A stretch of 64,000 nt of DNA, taken from positions 372,001 to 436,000 of the forward strand of contig NZ_JAHKQJ010000010.1 of the NCBI RefSeq assembly GCF_018861045.1, given 5' to 3'. Of the stretch, positions 9,568-17,785 are shown piece by piece; positions within the stretch are counted from its first letter, which is position 1; each line of letters opens with the position of its first letter. Made by a program: the position numbers and the translations under genes. Below the pieces are notes generated by a model that saw only the letters and a program-made list of their open reading frames with translations, did no database searches and had not been told where the DNA came from. The DNA comes from Octadecabacter sp. B2R22 (lineage in GTDB: Bacteria > Pseudomonadota > Alphaproteobacteria > Rhodobacterales > Rhodobacteraceae).

Positions 9568-10083
9568 TTAGTGACAGGCAGGGCGCGTGCCCGGCAAAAG
9601 CACTTTGTCGATGACGTGGATGACGCCATTGTCAGCCATAATATCGGCAATGATGACATTTGCCATTTCGCCAGTTCCGTCAGCGATCGTCACGCCGCCA
9701 CTGCCAGCCGTAATGCAAAGTCGTTCGCTGTCTAGGATCGGGCGGAAGTAGTTTGAGCCAGCGGGGATCATATTTGCAGACAGCTTTCGGTCATCGACAT
9801 GATAAAGCAGCACATTGGTTAGCTGATCCTTGTTCTCGGGAAGTAGAAGGGTCTCAACTGTTCCCTCAGGCAGCGCTGCAAATGCGTCATTCACGGGCGC
9901 GTAAACCGTGAAAGGGCCCGGGCCCGACAATGTGTCGACAAGGCCAGCGGCAGAAACCGCGGCGACAAGGGTTGAAAAGCGCTCATCGCCAGCTGCGATT
10001 TCTACGATGGTTTCGGCACTCGCGGCGGCGGCTGCAAGGCTGAGTGTGAGGGCTGCAGCGGTGGCTTTCAGGTTCGTTTTCAT
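9568..10083 (-). CDS. Secreted fasciclin (FAS1) domain protein
   Basis: 171 residues from ATG 10083 (GGAGAA upstream); a longer in-frame start at 10170 would bury the signal peptide. The signal peptide is residues 1 to about 23 (ending ASA-E). The rest is one FAS1 domain with both conserved boxes: FTVYAPVNDAF (H1) and GVIHVIDKVLLP (H2). FAS1 proteins mediate extracellular adhesion or act as exported stress proteins. It lies next to chrR-rpoE but has its own terminator and is separated from chrR by another terminator. Confidence 0.88.
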   Translation of the reverse strand: MKTNLKATAAALTLSLAAAAASAETIVEIAAGDERFSTLVAAVSAAGLVDTLSGPGPFTVYAPVNDAFAALPEGTVETLLLPENKDQLTNVLLYHVDDRKLSANMIPAGSNYFRPILDSERLCITAGSGGVTIADGTGEMANVIIADIMADNGVIHVIDKVLLPGTRPACH

Positions 10084-10216
10084 CTTTGTTCTCCGTGTTG
10101 CCGGACGATCATGTCCGTTCTGATTTGCGTTTCGTACAAAGGTTACGGAGGGCGATGAAGCTTGGTTCACAGGGTCACAAAAACGTGAAGATGAACTGAT
10201 TAAGCTGTTGTAATAA

Positions 10217-10248
10217 CGAAAAAAACCACCGGATATCCGATGGTTTTT
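10217..10248 (-). terminator. Terminator of the rpoE-chrR operon
   Basis: On the minus strand, AAAAACCA-T-CGGATATCCG-G-TGGTTTTT forms a long hairpin ending in a T-run, about 30 bases after the chrR stop. The flanking A- and T-runs are symmetric, so it could work in both directions. Confidence 0.8.
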
Positions 10249-10275
10249 GGTCAGTCGAGTGTGATGTCTTGACTG

Positions 10276-10911
10276 CTAAATCCGAAACAACGGCTGAAGC
10301 AAACGCGGGATGAGTGAATTGAACCGCAATGGCGCGTCCGTGGCCGCAAGACAAATGCAAGGTGCGCCAGCGTCGGCAACCGGCGTGTGTTCCACTGTTT
10401 GATCTGCAACCTCAAGATCACCAACGCCGAACCGTCCGGTTTCATCGCTGAAGCTGCCTTGCAGGACCAAAGTCAGTTCCAAACCGTTATGGCTATGGTC
10501 CGGTACGGCGCGTCCTTGTGGGATATAGAGCAGACGAACGGACCCATCGCGCCCATCCGACAAAATGCTCTGGCGGACCCCCATTCCGAGAGATTTCCAG
10601 CGCGGCGGCTTGCCTTTCAGCGCTTCCATCACAGGACCCGGGAAAGCCCCCGAACGCTGATAAACGGGTTTCTCGGCAATTGGTGCGTCCAATAGATCAA
10701 GCACATTAGATTTCAGACCGTCTGATACGGCTTCGGTGCTGGCCGTTTCCAAGACCGCGCCTCCGGTCGCTAGGTGGGCCTCGTAAGCCGCGCGACAGTC
10801 CAAGCATAGCGATATATGGGCGGCCACGGCCAAGGCAAAGGGCTGAGGCAGGCTTCCTCCAGCGTAAGCCGCCAGCAGGGCGTCGGGGGCATGGTGGGTA
10901 ATAGTCGTCAT
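10276..10911 (-). CDS. chrR: ChrR-type zinc anti-sigma factor with cupin domain
   Basis: 211 residues. The N-terminal zinc anti-sigma (ZAS) part has ligands H6, H32, C36 and C39. The C-terminal cupin (about 105-195) has H139, H141, E145 and H175, each two residues lower than the published Rhodobacter sphaeroides ChrR positions as I recall them, and the CxC pair C185/C187. In that family ChrR holds RpoE inactive until singlet oxygen triggers its turnover. The ATG follows the rpoE stop by one base, so the two are translationally coupled. A terminator follows. Confidence 0.95.
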   Translation of the reverse strand: MTTITHHAPDALLAAYAGGSLPQPFALAVAAHISLCLDCRAAYEAHLATGGAVLETASTEAVSDGLKSNVLDLLDAPIAEKPVYQRSGAFPGPVMEALKGKPPRWKSLGMGVRQSILSDGRDGSVRLLYIPQGRAVPDHSHNGLELTLVLQGSFSDETGRFGVGDLEVADQTVEHTPVADAGAPCICLAATDAPLRFNSLIPRLLQPLFRI

Positions 10912-10912
10912 C

Positions 10913-11470
10913 TTATCGCAGTTCCTTCAACTCGTGACGTAGCTTTTCAAGACCCAGACGGATTCGGGACTTGATGGTGCCAAGCGGCAGGCCGGTTTGG
11001 GTGCTGATTTCCTGATGGGTCAGTTCGCCCAGATAGGCCTTTTCAACCATTTCGCGCTGATCCGGCTTTAGTCTACCTAGTGCATCTCTCAACTGCCCAG
11101 CTTCTTGCTCAACGGCCAGGATTTGGCTTGCGTCGGGCTCTGCGCTCGGATCTTCGCCCAGCTCTTCCGGGAGCGGTTTATTTTCCTTACGGATCACATC
11201 GATCTGGCGGTTTCGCGTGATTTGATAGACCCATGCTGACACTTGCGCGCGCTCAGGATCAAACTGCTCTGCCTTGCGCCAAACGGTCAGCATGACGTCT
11301 TGCACGATCTCTTCTGCCTGTCCTGACCCCGTGCCAGTGCGCATGATGAACCCCTTCAGCCGAGGCGCAAAGTGATCAAACAACAGGGCAAAGGCATCGC
11401 GGTCCCGATCATTGCGAACGGCAATCATTGCGGCCGTCAGATCGGATATCTGTGGGGACGATTGCTTCAC
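10913..11470 (-). CDS. rpoE: ECF sigma factor RpoE (ChrR-controlled, singlet-oxygen response)
   Basis: Sigma-70 ECF protein, about 185 residues. Region 2 is LLFDHFAPRLKGFIMR to WVYQITRNRQIDVIRK; region 4 is LPLGTIKSRIRLGLEKL. The open frame extends to 11623, but the predicted promoter's start site (about 11543) lies inside that extension. The GTG at 11470, ten bases after AAAGGA, is therefore a better start and aligns with known RpoE N-termini. It directs RNA polymerase to TGATCC-type promoters and is held by ChrR. It forms an operon with chrR and is probably autoregulated, since a matching promoter precedes it. Confidence 0.93.
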   Translation of the reverse strand: MKQSSPQISDLTAAMIAVRNDRDRDAFALLFDHFAPRLKGFIMRTGTGSGQAEEIVQDVMLTVWRKAEQFDPERAQVSAWVYQITRNRQIDVIRKENKPLPEELGEDPSAEPDASQILAVEQEAGQLRDALGRLKPDQREMVEKAYLGELTHQEISTQTGLPLGTIKSRIRLGLEKLRHELKELR

Positions 11471-11549
11471 TAAAGATCGGTCCTTTCGCGATGCCACTAA
11501 AGGGCGCCGCTCAGCTTGTTCGATATCTATGCATTCTGTCAACATAGCC

Positions 11550-11579
11550 CAATTACGGAAGGGATCATTTCTTGGATCA
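11550..11579 (-). promoter_or_regulatory. RpoE-type promoter of rpoE-chrR
   Basis: On the minus strand: TGATCC (11579-11574), an 18-base spacer, then TAATTG (11555-11550). This fits the TGATCC/TAA pattern known for RpoE of Rhodobacter sphaeroides. A second TGATCC lies within the spacer (11567-11562). Confidence 0.75.
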
Positions 11580-11584
11580 TTTTT

Positions 11585-11614
11585 TGATCCGAATTGCTTG
11601 AGCGCACGTAAACT
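11585..11614 (+). promoter_or_regulatory. RpoE-type promoter of the divergent oxidase/cfa operon
   Basis: TGATCC (11585-11590), an 18-base spacer, then TAAACT (11609-11614). It has the same geometry as the promoter facing rpoE; the two -35 hexamers are only five bases apart on opposite strands. The first gene starts at 11639. Confidence 0.75.
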
Positions 11615-11638
11615 ATCTAACAACCAACCGGAGTTACG

Positions 11639-12919
11639 ATGTCTTTAGATGCACTTCCGACCCGCCCGCAACGGATTGCCATTATCGGCGGCGGTATATC
11701 TGGGCTTTCCGCGGCCCACCTTCTGTCCCCACATCACGCGGTGACATTGTTTGAGGCCGCTCCAAGGCTGGGTGGCCACGCTCGCACCGTTTTGGCGGGC
11801 CTCAACGGCAATCAGCCAGTCGACACGGGTTTCATTGTCTTCAATTACGCGAACTACCCGCACCTGACACGGATGTTTCAGGAGCTAGACGTGCCCGTTG
11901 TCAAAAGTGACATGAGCTTTGGCGCTACGATAAATGGCGGGGAAATCGAATACGGGTTACGCGATTTGGGCGCGCTTACGGCTCAAAAACGCAATCTGCT
12001 GCGGCCTGGATTTGTCCGCATGGTCCGAGATATCCTGCGATTTAACGACAAAGCCGAAGCGCTCGCGACGGACGATGCCGCCACAATCGGCGATCTCATG
12101 AATGATCTAAGTTTGGGGGACTGGTTCCAGCGCTACTACTTGATGCCCTTGTGCGGCGCGATCTGGTCGACGCCGCCGGATGAAATTCGCGGTTTTCCTG
12201 CTCGCGCTTTGGTGCAATTCTTTCGAAACCATGCACTGTTAAGCTCATCGGGCCAGCATCAGTGGTGGACCGTGGACGGCGGTAGCATCGAATACGTGCG
12301 CCGTTTGGAACACAGCCTGCGCGGGCGTGGTGTTGCGATCCGAACCGGAACCGCCGTGCAAAGTGTCAGTCGTGATGGTCAAAAAAGCACCGTTCACAGC
12401 AGCGCGGGCCCGCTTGAACCGTTCGACCAAGTGATTTTCGCCTGCCATTCCGATCAGGCTTTACGCCTTTTGGAACAGCCGACGCCACAGGAACGAGCTG
12501 CCTTGTCCGCGATCCGGTTTCAGGACAATCAGATGATCCTGCACAGAGACGAAAATCAGATGCCCAAGCGCCGCTCTGTCTGGTCAAGCTGGGTCTACAA
12601 AGCAGATACAACCCGTCCGGAACCCGCCATAGGGGTGACGTATTGGATGAACCGTTTGCAGAACATCCCGTCAGATGACCCGCTCTTTGTGTCTTTGAAC
12701 CCGTTCGAGCCCGTGCCCGATGAATTGATCTACGATCAAAAGACATTTCGACATCCGGTGTTTGATGCACCGGCGTTGGTTGCCCAGCGGCAGCTGACCG
12801 AAATGCAAGGTCATAACAACACGTGGTATGCTGGGGCCTACACACGGCACGGATTTCATGAAGACGGGTTTGCAAGCGCGGCCCGTATAGCTCGAATGAT
12901 GGATCGGCAACTCGCATGA
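11639..12919 (+). CDS. FAD-dependent amine oxidase / desaturase-like protein
   Basis: 426 residues. An N-terminal Rossmann dinucleotide fold IAIIGGGISGLSAAHLL (about 13-29) and FEAAPRLGGHART follow the flavin-containing amine oxidase pattern. This family lies beside DUF1365 and cfa genes in many alphaproteobacteria, and relatives in the Rhodobacter RpoE regulon act on membrane fatty acids (methylated or furan fatty acid synthesis). Lipid desaturation or oxidation is therefore the likely role, by inference. It is the first gene of a six-gene operon with CCGGAG just upstream, and its stop overlaps the next start (ATGA). Confidence 0.85.
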   Translation: MSLDALPTRPQRIAIIGGGISGLSAAHLLSPHHAVTLFEAAPRLGGHARTVLAGLNGNQPVDTGFIVFNYANYPHLTRMFQELDVPVVKSDMSFGATINGGEIEYGLRDLGALTAQKRNLLRPGFVRMVRDILRFNDKAEALATDDAATIGDLMNDLSLGDWFQRYYLMPLCGAIWSTPPDEIRGFPARALVQFFRNHALLSSSGQHQWWTVDGGSIEYVRRLEHSLRGRGVAIRTGTAVQSVSRDGQKSTVHSSAGPLEPFDQVIFACHSDQALRLLEQPTPQERAALSAIRFQDNQMILHRDENQMPKRRSVWSSWVYKADTTRPEPAIGVTYWMNRLQNIPSDDPLFVSLNPFEPVPDELIYDQKTFRHPVFDAPALVAQRQLTEMQGHNNTWYAGAYTRHGFHEDGFASAARIARMMDRQLA

Positions 12920-13671
12920 CGCAACAGCCAGAACTTGTAGTTGGTGTGACGACCCATGCGCGTCGTGGGGCGATCAAGCATGGCTTTCGCTATGGTGTCG
13001 ACTTTGTTCTGATAGATCCCGAAACAGGTGCCAGTGGTCCACGCTTGTTTTCGCGCAATCGTTTCAATCTCGCCGCGGTCCATGATCGCGATCACGGCGG
13101 GCCACTTAAGGACGGACGAGGCGCCCAATGGGCCCGTGACGTGTTAACGGCAAACGGACTTACCGCGGCGGACCATCAGCTACAGCTGCTCACTCAACCA
13201 CGCCTGTTCGGAAATTGCTTTAATCCAGTCAGCTTCTGGTTGGCAAAACGCGGCGAAGATCTGGTTGCCGTCATCGCCGAGGTTTCAACGCCGTTTGGCG
13301 ACCGTCACTCGTATCTGTGTCACTTACCAAATTTTTCCCCCATCACGTCTGACAGTCGCATCACCACGCCAAAATCGCTGCACGTGTCGCCGTTCCAAGA
13401 GGTGAAGGGCAATTATGAATTCAGCTTTGACATTCAGCCCGATCGCATCGCCATCCGCATCTTTTACCGCCACGGCGATGAAGGCGTGATTGCCACTCTT
13501 GCTGGGTCCCGCGCGCCCCTGACAAATGCGAATTTGATCAAAGCCGTTCTGCGCCGTCCTTTGGGCGCCTTTCGGACAATAGCGTTAATCCACTGGCAGG
13601 CCGTTCGATTGAAATTGAAGGGTGCCCGATACCGCACCCGCCCGACACCCCCCAAGACCGAGGTCACATAA
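12916..13671 (+). CDS. DUF1365 family protein
   Basis: 251 residues of the DUF1365 family, recognised by the FRYGVDFVLID start, LLTQPRLFGNCFNPVSFW, HVSPFQEVKGNYEF and the position between an amine oxidase and a cfa gene. The reaction is unproven; co-occurrence points to modification of acyl chains in phospholipids. It is cytosolic, with no signal peptide. It overlaps the previous gene by 4 bases and the next by 1 (TAATG), so translation is coupled. Expression is probably RpoE-dependent through 11585-11614. Confidence 0.9.
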   Translation: MTQQPELVVGVTTHARRGAIKHGFRYGVDFVLIDPETGASGPRLFSRNRFNLAAVHDRDHGGPLKDGRGAQWARDVLTANGLTAADHQLQLLTQPRLFGNCFNPVSFWLAKRGEDLVAVIAEVSTPFGDRHSYLCHLPNFSPITSDSRITTPKSLHVSPFQEVKGNYEFSFDIQPDRIAIRIFYRHGDEGVIATLAGSRAPLTNANLIKAVLRRPLGAFRTIALIHWQAVRLKLKGARYRTRPTPPKTEVT

Positions 13672-14828
13672 TGCTCTTCCTGACAAAACGCGTGAAACAC
13701 GATTTCTTGGAAACCTGCGCGCAGATTCATTCCGGAAGTCTGCAACTAAGAACGCCAGAGGGCGAAGTGTTCAACTTTGGTCAAGGCAGCCCAGCTGCCG
13801 ATATGCAGATCCACGACTGGTCCGTGGTGACCGCGATCGCTTCGCGCGGCGACATCGGACTGGGGGAGGCCTATGTCGCTGGCTTGTGGGACACATCTTC
13901 AATCGAAGACCTGACAGCCGTTGCTTTGAAAAACCTCGAACAGTTTCGTGGCTATGCCTATGCAGGGTTCTGGAGCAGCCTGAAATTTCGCGTCGTAAAC
14001 CGGCTCATGCGTACCAATTCGTTAAAGGGGGCCGCGCGCAACATCAGGGCGCATTATGATGTTGGCAACGAGTTCTACCAACTCTGGCTGGATGAAAGCA
14101 TGACATACTCTTCCGCGATGTTTGCTGCGGGGGACGATGACCTCGAACGCGCGCAAAATCGCAAATATGATCGTGTTTTGAACCAAATCGGGTCTGCAGA
14201 ACGTGTTCTTGAGATCGGTTGCGGTTGGGGTGGATTTGCTGAACGTGCGGCGGACAATGGGCGTCACGTAACCGGACTGACAATTTCCCCCAGCCAAAAG
14301 GGGTATGCCGATGCACGGCTAGACGGGCGCGCGGAAGTTCGTCTGCAGGACTATCGTCAATGCACGGGCCAGTATGACAGCATTGTTTCCATCGAAATGA
14401 TCGAAGCGGTCGGGCAAACCTATTGGCCAACCTATTTCGCCACCCTCAAAGCCCGACTTTCAGAAGGCGGGCGGGCCGTTATCCAAGCGATTACGGTGCC
14501 CGATGACTATTTCGAAACGTATCGGCGCAGTGCCGACTACATCCGGCAATATACCTTCCCCGGTGGCATGTTGCTGTCAGACGCCGTGATCGCCGATCAC
14601 GCCAAACGTGCGGGTCTTGTGGTTCAGGGAAATCATGCATTCGGCCAAGATTACGCCCGCACCTGTGCCCACTGGAGTGATCGATTAACTCAGCAATCGG
14701 TCAAGGTGAACAAATTGGGGTATGGCCCCGAATTCTTGCGCAATTGGCAGTTTTACCTTGGGATTTGTGCGGGATCTTTCGCGGTCGGACAGACTGACGT
14801 TGTTCAAGTGGAGCTGGCCCATGCCTAA
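13671..14828 (+). CDS. cfa: Cyclopropane-fatty-acyl-phospholipid synthase family methyltransferase
   Basis: 385 residues. S-adenosylmethionine-dependent enzyme that adds a methylene or methyl group to the double bond of membrane acyl chains. Visible are HYDVGNEFYQLWLDESMTYS (about 127), the SAM motif VLEIGCGWGGFA (about 179) and the conserved SIEMIEAVGQTYW and YIRQYTFPGG blocks. In Rhodobacter cfaA is part of the RpoE singlet-oxygen response, which fits this operon. Whether the product is a ring or a methylated (furan precursor) chain cannot be read from the sequence. Confidence 0.93.
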   Translation: MLFLTKRVKHDFLETCAQIHSGSLQLRTPEGEVFNFGQGSPAADMQIHDWSVVTAIASRGDIGLGEAYVAGLWDTSSIEDLTAVALKNLEQFRGYAYAGFWSSLKFRVVNRLMRTNSLKGAARNIRAHYDVGNEFYQLWLDESMTYSSAMFAAGDDDLERAQNRKYDRVLNQIGSAERVLEIGCGWGGFAERAADNGRHVTGLTISPSQKGYADARLDGRAEVRLQDYRQCTGQYDSIVSIEMIEAVGQTYWPTYFATLKARLSEGGRAVIQAITVPDDYFETYRRSADYIRQYTFPGGMLLSDAVIADHAKRAGLVVQGNHAFGQDYARTCAHWSDRLTQQSVKVNKLGYGPEFLRNWQFYLGICAGSFAVGQTDVVQVELAHA

Positions 14829-15558
14829 GTCTGAGACAATTTGGATTATCGGCGCCAGCGAGGGCATCGGTGCCGCATTGGCGCGTGAATGGGCGCAACG
14901 AGGTGCGCGCGTGATTTTGTCTGCACGCTCACAAGATCGGTTGGATGTTTTGGCGGCGGAACTGGGGGCAGGGCACATACCCCTTGCTCTGGATGTCTCA
15001 GATCGTGGCAGCATCGATGAAGCCGCCACCAAGATCAGCCAGATCGGCGCACTGGATCGCATTGTGCATCTGGCCGCGATCTATGATCCGGGCAAGATCG
15101 CCGATCTTGATCCCGATAAGGCTGCGAAAATCGTCTCAACCAATCTGACGGGGAGTTTTTACATTGCGCAGGTCGGCCCAACACTGCTGAAGGAAGGCGG
15201 GCAACTGGCGCTGTGCGGATCGGTGGCAGGATATATCGGCTTACCCCAAGGCCAGATCTATTCAGCAACCAAGGCTGGTGTGATCAATCTAGCAGAATCC
15301 CTGCGAGCAGAGCTTTCGGAGCGCATCGACGTCCGCCTGATCAACCCCGGCTTTGTCGACACTCGCCTAACACAGCGCAACGACTTCCGTATGCCTGCGA
15401 TGGTGACACCCCAACGCGCCGCCGCCGCGATCATCGACGGGCTTTGCTCAAGACGTTTTGAGGTCCATTTCCCACGCCGCCTGACTTGGAGCCTGAAATT
15501 TCTAAGCGCGCTTCCCTATTGGGCGGCGATGCCCTTAACCAAGAGGCTAACACAATGA
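14821..15558 (+). CDS. Short-chain dehydrogenase/reductase in the RpoE-linked operon
   Basis: 245 residues from ATG 14821, which overlaps the end of cfa by 8 bases; an upstream in-frame start only re-reads cfa. It has the SDR cofactor loop GASEGIG (about 10-16) and the active-site YSATK. An NAD(P)H-dependent role on a fatty-acid or aldehyde product of the operon is likely but not shown. It is cytosolic, perhaps membrane-near because of a hydrophobic C-terminus. Its stop overlaps the next start (ATGATGA context). Confidence 0.85.
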   Translation: MPKSETIWIIGASEGIGAALAREWAQRGARVILSARSQDRLDVLAAELGAGHIPLALDVSDRGSIDEAATKISQIGALDRIVHLAAIYDPGKIADLDPDKAAKIVSTNLTGSFYIAQVGPTLLKEGGQLALCGSVAGYIGLPQGQIYSATKAGVINLAESLRAELSERIDVRLINPGFVDTRLTQRNDFRMPAMVTPQRAAAAIIDGLCSRRFEVHFPRRLTWSLKFLSALPYWAAMPLTKRLTQ

Positions 15559-16271
15559 TGAAATACCTCCCGCACGTAGTGTTAATTGCAACGGTAACGT
15601 TCGTTTTGTCGCCGCTGGCATCGAGTGGATTCAACGGCTTCACCGCAGATCAGTTTCCTGTCGCACAGATTGATCCACCTGTGCAGCCCGCAGGCTACGC
15701 GTTCTCGATTTGGGGAGTCATTTACCTGTGGCTGGTCATCGGGGCGGCATATGGCCTCTGGCGTAAAGCGGATGATCCCGACTGGCAGGCCATGCGCTTG
15801 CCGCTCGCGATTAGCTTGATCATCGGGACGTTCTGGATCGCAGCAGCGAACGTCGCACCAATTTTGGCCACGGTCATGATTATTGCGATGGCGGCTTCGG
15901 CAATACTCGCCTTGTTTCGCGCCGGTCATCAACAGCCTTGGCTACAGGCCCGCCCTGTCGCGCTTTATGCCGGTTGGTTAACTGCAGCCAGCGGTGTGGG
16001 CATTGGCGTCCTCCTCGGGGGCTACGCAATACTGTCGGCCCAAATCGCGGCGATCGTTTGTCTGTCAGGCGTTTTGGTCGTCGCGCTATTCGTGCAATCA
16101 GTAAGACCCCGAGAATGGGGCTACCCCGTTGCCGTCATTTGGGCGCTGGTCGGTGTGATTGTCCAAAACGCGTCCAGCGCGAACTGGTCGGCAATTGCAT
16201 TGGCCGCCATTGGCATTGCCGCGTTGACGTTTCGCGCCGTTTTCTCATTCATGAAAGGTCCAAGCTCATGA
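15555..16271 (+). CDS. TspO/MBR-like (tryptophan-rich sensory) membrane protein
   Basis: About 238 residues from ATG 15555 (overlapping the previous stop; ATG 15558 is an alternative). Around seven hydrophobic segments are visible, with the segment QPAGYAFSIWGVIYLWL that recalls the PPxWxFxxxWxxLY region of TspO-family proteins. It is longer than classical TspO (about 160), so it belongs to an extended related group. TspO proteins bind tetrapyrroles and respond to oxidative stress, which fits a singlet-oxygen operon. Inner membrane. Confidence 0.65.
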   Translation: MMKYLPHVVLIATVTFVLSPLASSGFNGFTADQFPVAQIDPPVQPAGYAFSIWGVIYLWLVIGAAYGLWRKADDPDWQAMRLPLAISLIIGTFWIAAANVAPILATVMIIAMAASAILALFRAGHQQPWLQARPVALYAGWLTAASGVGIGVLLGGYAILSAQIAAIVCLSGVLVVALFVQSVRPREWGYPVAVIWALVGVIVQNASSANWSAIALAAIGIAALTFRAVFSFMKGPSS

Positions 16272-16666
16272 ACATTCTGATACTCTATCTCTCAACTGCT
16301 GTGATCTTTTTAGCAGCCGACGTTGTGGGCTTGCGCCTGCTTATTAAGCCAGTGTTTGAACGCCATGTCGGGCACCTGTTCGTTGATCCGTTTCGTGTGG
16401 GACCAGCCGCCGTTTTCTATCTGGGTTATATCGCTGGGGTGCTGTGGTTCGTTTCGGCCTCGGCTCTCCGAGATAACGATCCAACGGCAGCTTTCTTCGG
16501 CGGCATAGCGTTGGGGCTTTTGGCCTATGGGACCTATGAGTTCACGAACTATGCGACACTTCGAGACTGGTCGTTCCAGCAGGTTGCCCTCGACACGATC
16601 TGGGGCGGCATTCTGACCGGGTTCGCCGCATGGGCAGGGGTGATGGTTACCCGCTCCATAGGGTAA
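16268..16666 (+). CDS. DUF2177 family membrane protein
   Basis: 132 residues, four predicted membrane helices. The start MNILILYLSTAVIFLAADVVGL and the YGTYEFTNYATLRDW block are typical of DUF2177. Function unknown. The ATG overlaps the stop of the TspO-like gene (ATGA) and it is the last gene of the RpoE-linked operon. An in-frame extension upstream lies inside the TspO-like gene and is rejected. Confidence 0.85.
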   Translation: MNILILYLSTAVIFLAADVVGLRLLIKPVFERHVGHLFVDPFRVGPAAVFYLGYIAGVLWFVSASALRDNDPTAAFFGGIALGLLAYGTYEFTNYATLRDWSFQQVALDTIWGGILTGFAAWAGVMVTRSIG

Positions 16667-16684
16667 GTCGGTTCATACCACGCC

Positions 16685-16706
16685 TGAAAACTGGCCGGTT
16701 TTCATT
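16685..16706 (+). terminator. Likely terminator of the oxidase-to-DUF2177 operon
   Basis: TGAAAAC (16685-16691) pairs with GTTTTCA (16698-16704) around TGGCCG, and the 3' arm is T-rich. It lies about 20 bases after the last stop. Confidence 0.45.
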
Positions 16707-16837
16707 CACTGTGACTGAAGTTTGCTCCTAATCTTCAAAAGCTTTGAATGTCCGCTTTGTCCGCATCCTGTGAGTTCAGGCACCCCAGTCCAACATTCGT
16801 CCATAAGTGAAATTTTTATAATATCCAAATAACGGGC

Positions 16838-16870
16838 TTGACCCTGACACTAGTGTTAGGCCGCTAAGGC
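16838..16870 (+). promoter_or_regulatory. MerR-type promoter/operator before the SDR gene
   Basis: A near-perfect 18-bp palindrome CCTGACACTAGTGTTAGG (16843-16860) starts at the end of a TTGACC -35 hexamer (16838-16843) and is followed by TAAGGC (16865-16870). A palindrome filling an over-long spacer is the hallmark of promoters that MerR-family activators untwist. The MerR gene at 17786 is the obvious candidate. Confidence 0.7.
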
Positions 16871-16920
16871 TGTCTGCTCACCATAGGTGATTACGTATTT
16901 ACAGACAGGAAGAACACGAC

Positions 16921-17685
16921 ATGACACAAAATAACATTTGGCAAAACAAGGTCGCAATTGTGACCGGCGGCAGTTCCGGTATTGGTAAGGCGACGGCGCT
17001 TGAGCTTGTTGCACAGGGCGCGAAGGTTCTGATCACCGGACGCAACGCTGATAAACTTACCGAGGTGGCAACGATGAGCGATGCGATTGAAGCACTGCAA
17101 GCAGACAGCGCGGACCCAAAGAGCGGAATGCAGATCGTCGAGGCAGCAACTAGCAAGTGGGGACGCCTCGACCTGATCGTCAATAATTCTGGGGCGGGTC
17201 AACCGCACCCGATGGCCGGTTACGATGCCGATGTCATCGCCAATATGTCTGCAGTTAATATCGTTGCGCCTTCCCTTTTGGTAAAGGCAGCGCGCACCGC
17301 CCTAAGCGAAAGCAAGGGGGCCATTGTGAATATCGGTACAGCTGCTGCCCAAAACGCGGTGCCGATGATTGCCCACTACGCCGCAACCAAAGTCGCTCTG
17401 GAAAGTTTGACCAAGTCTTGGGCCATCGAATTGTCCGGTGACGGCATTCGTGTAAACGCGATTGCGCCCGGTCCCGTCAAAAGTGGCGCGCTTACGGGAA
17501 TGATGGGATTACCAGACGAAATGGCGCAACAGATCGAAGAACAAGAGGCTGCTCAGGTTCCTCTTGGGCGTCGCGGTTTGACAAGCGATATCGTGCCATG
17601 GATCCTCCAATTGGGCAGTTCTGACAACCAATGGCTGACGGGTCAAATCTTGACCGTAGACGGCGGTTGGTCTTTGCGAACCTGA
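16921..17685 (+). CDS. Short-chain dehydrogenase/reductase under MerR-type control
   Basis: 254 residues, classical SDR: cofactor loop TGGSSGIG (about 16-23), the NNSGAG motif, catalytic S and YAATK (about 158), and the C-terminal LTVDGGW. It uses NAD(P)H; the substrate is unknown. The start is the ATG at 16921 after AGGAAGAACACGAC. The MerR-type operator 60-80 bases upstream and the MerR gene downstream suggest induction by an electrophile, metal or redox stress, so detoxification of reactive carbonyls is a reasonable guess. Confidence 0.88.
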   Translation: MTQNNIWQNKVAIVTGGSSGIGKATALELVAQGAKVLITGRNADKLTEVATMSDAIEALQADSADPKSGMQIVEAATSKWGRLDLIVNNSGAGQPHPMAGYDADVIANMSAVNIVAPSLLVKAARTALSESKGAIVNIGTAAAQNAVPMIAHYAATKVALESLTKSWAIELSGDGIRVNAIAPGPVKSGALTGMMGLPDEMAQQIEEQEAAQVPLGRRGLTSDIVPWILQLGSSDNQWLTGQILTVDGGWSLRT

Positions 17686-17697
17686 GGTGCAAATGGG

Positions 17698-17720
17698 CTG
17701 GAGGAAATCATTTCCTCCAG
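17698..17720 (+). terminator. Hairpin after the SDR gene
   Basis: CTGGAGGAAA (17698-17707) pairs perfectly with TTTCCTCCAG (17711-17720) around TCA, 13 bases after the stop. There is no long T-run, so it may attenuate rather than fully terminate before the MerR gene. Confidence 0.5.
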
Positions 17721-17785
17721 TTCCGCCCTTGACGAACAATGAACACCTTCACATGTGTGTATGGGGTGGATGAAAAGGGATAAAG

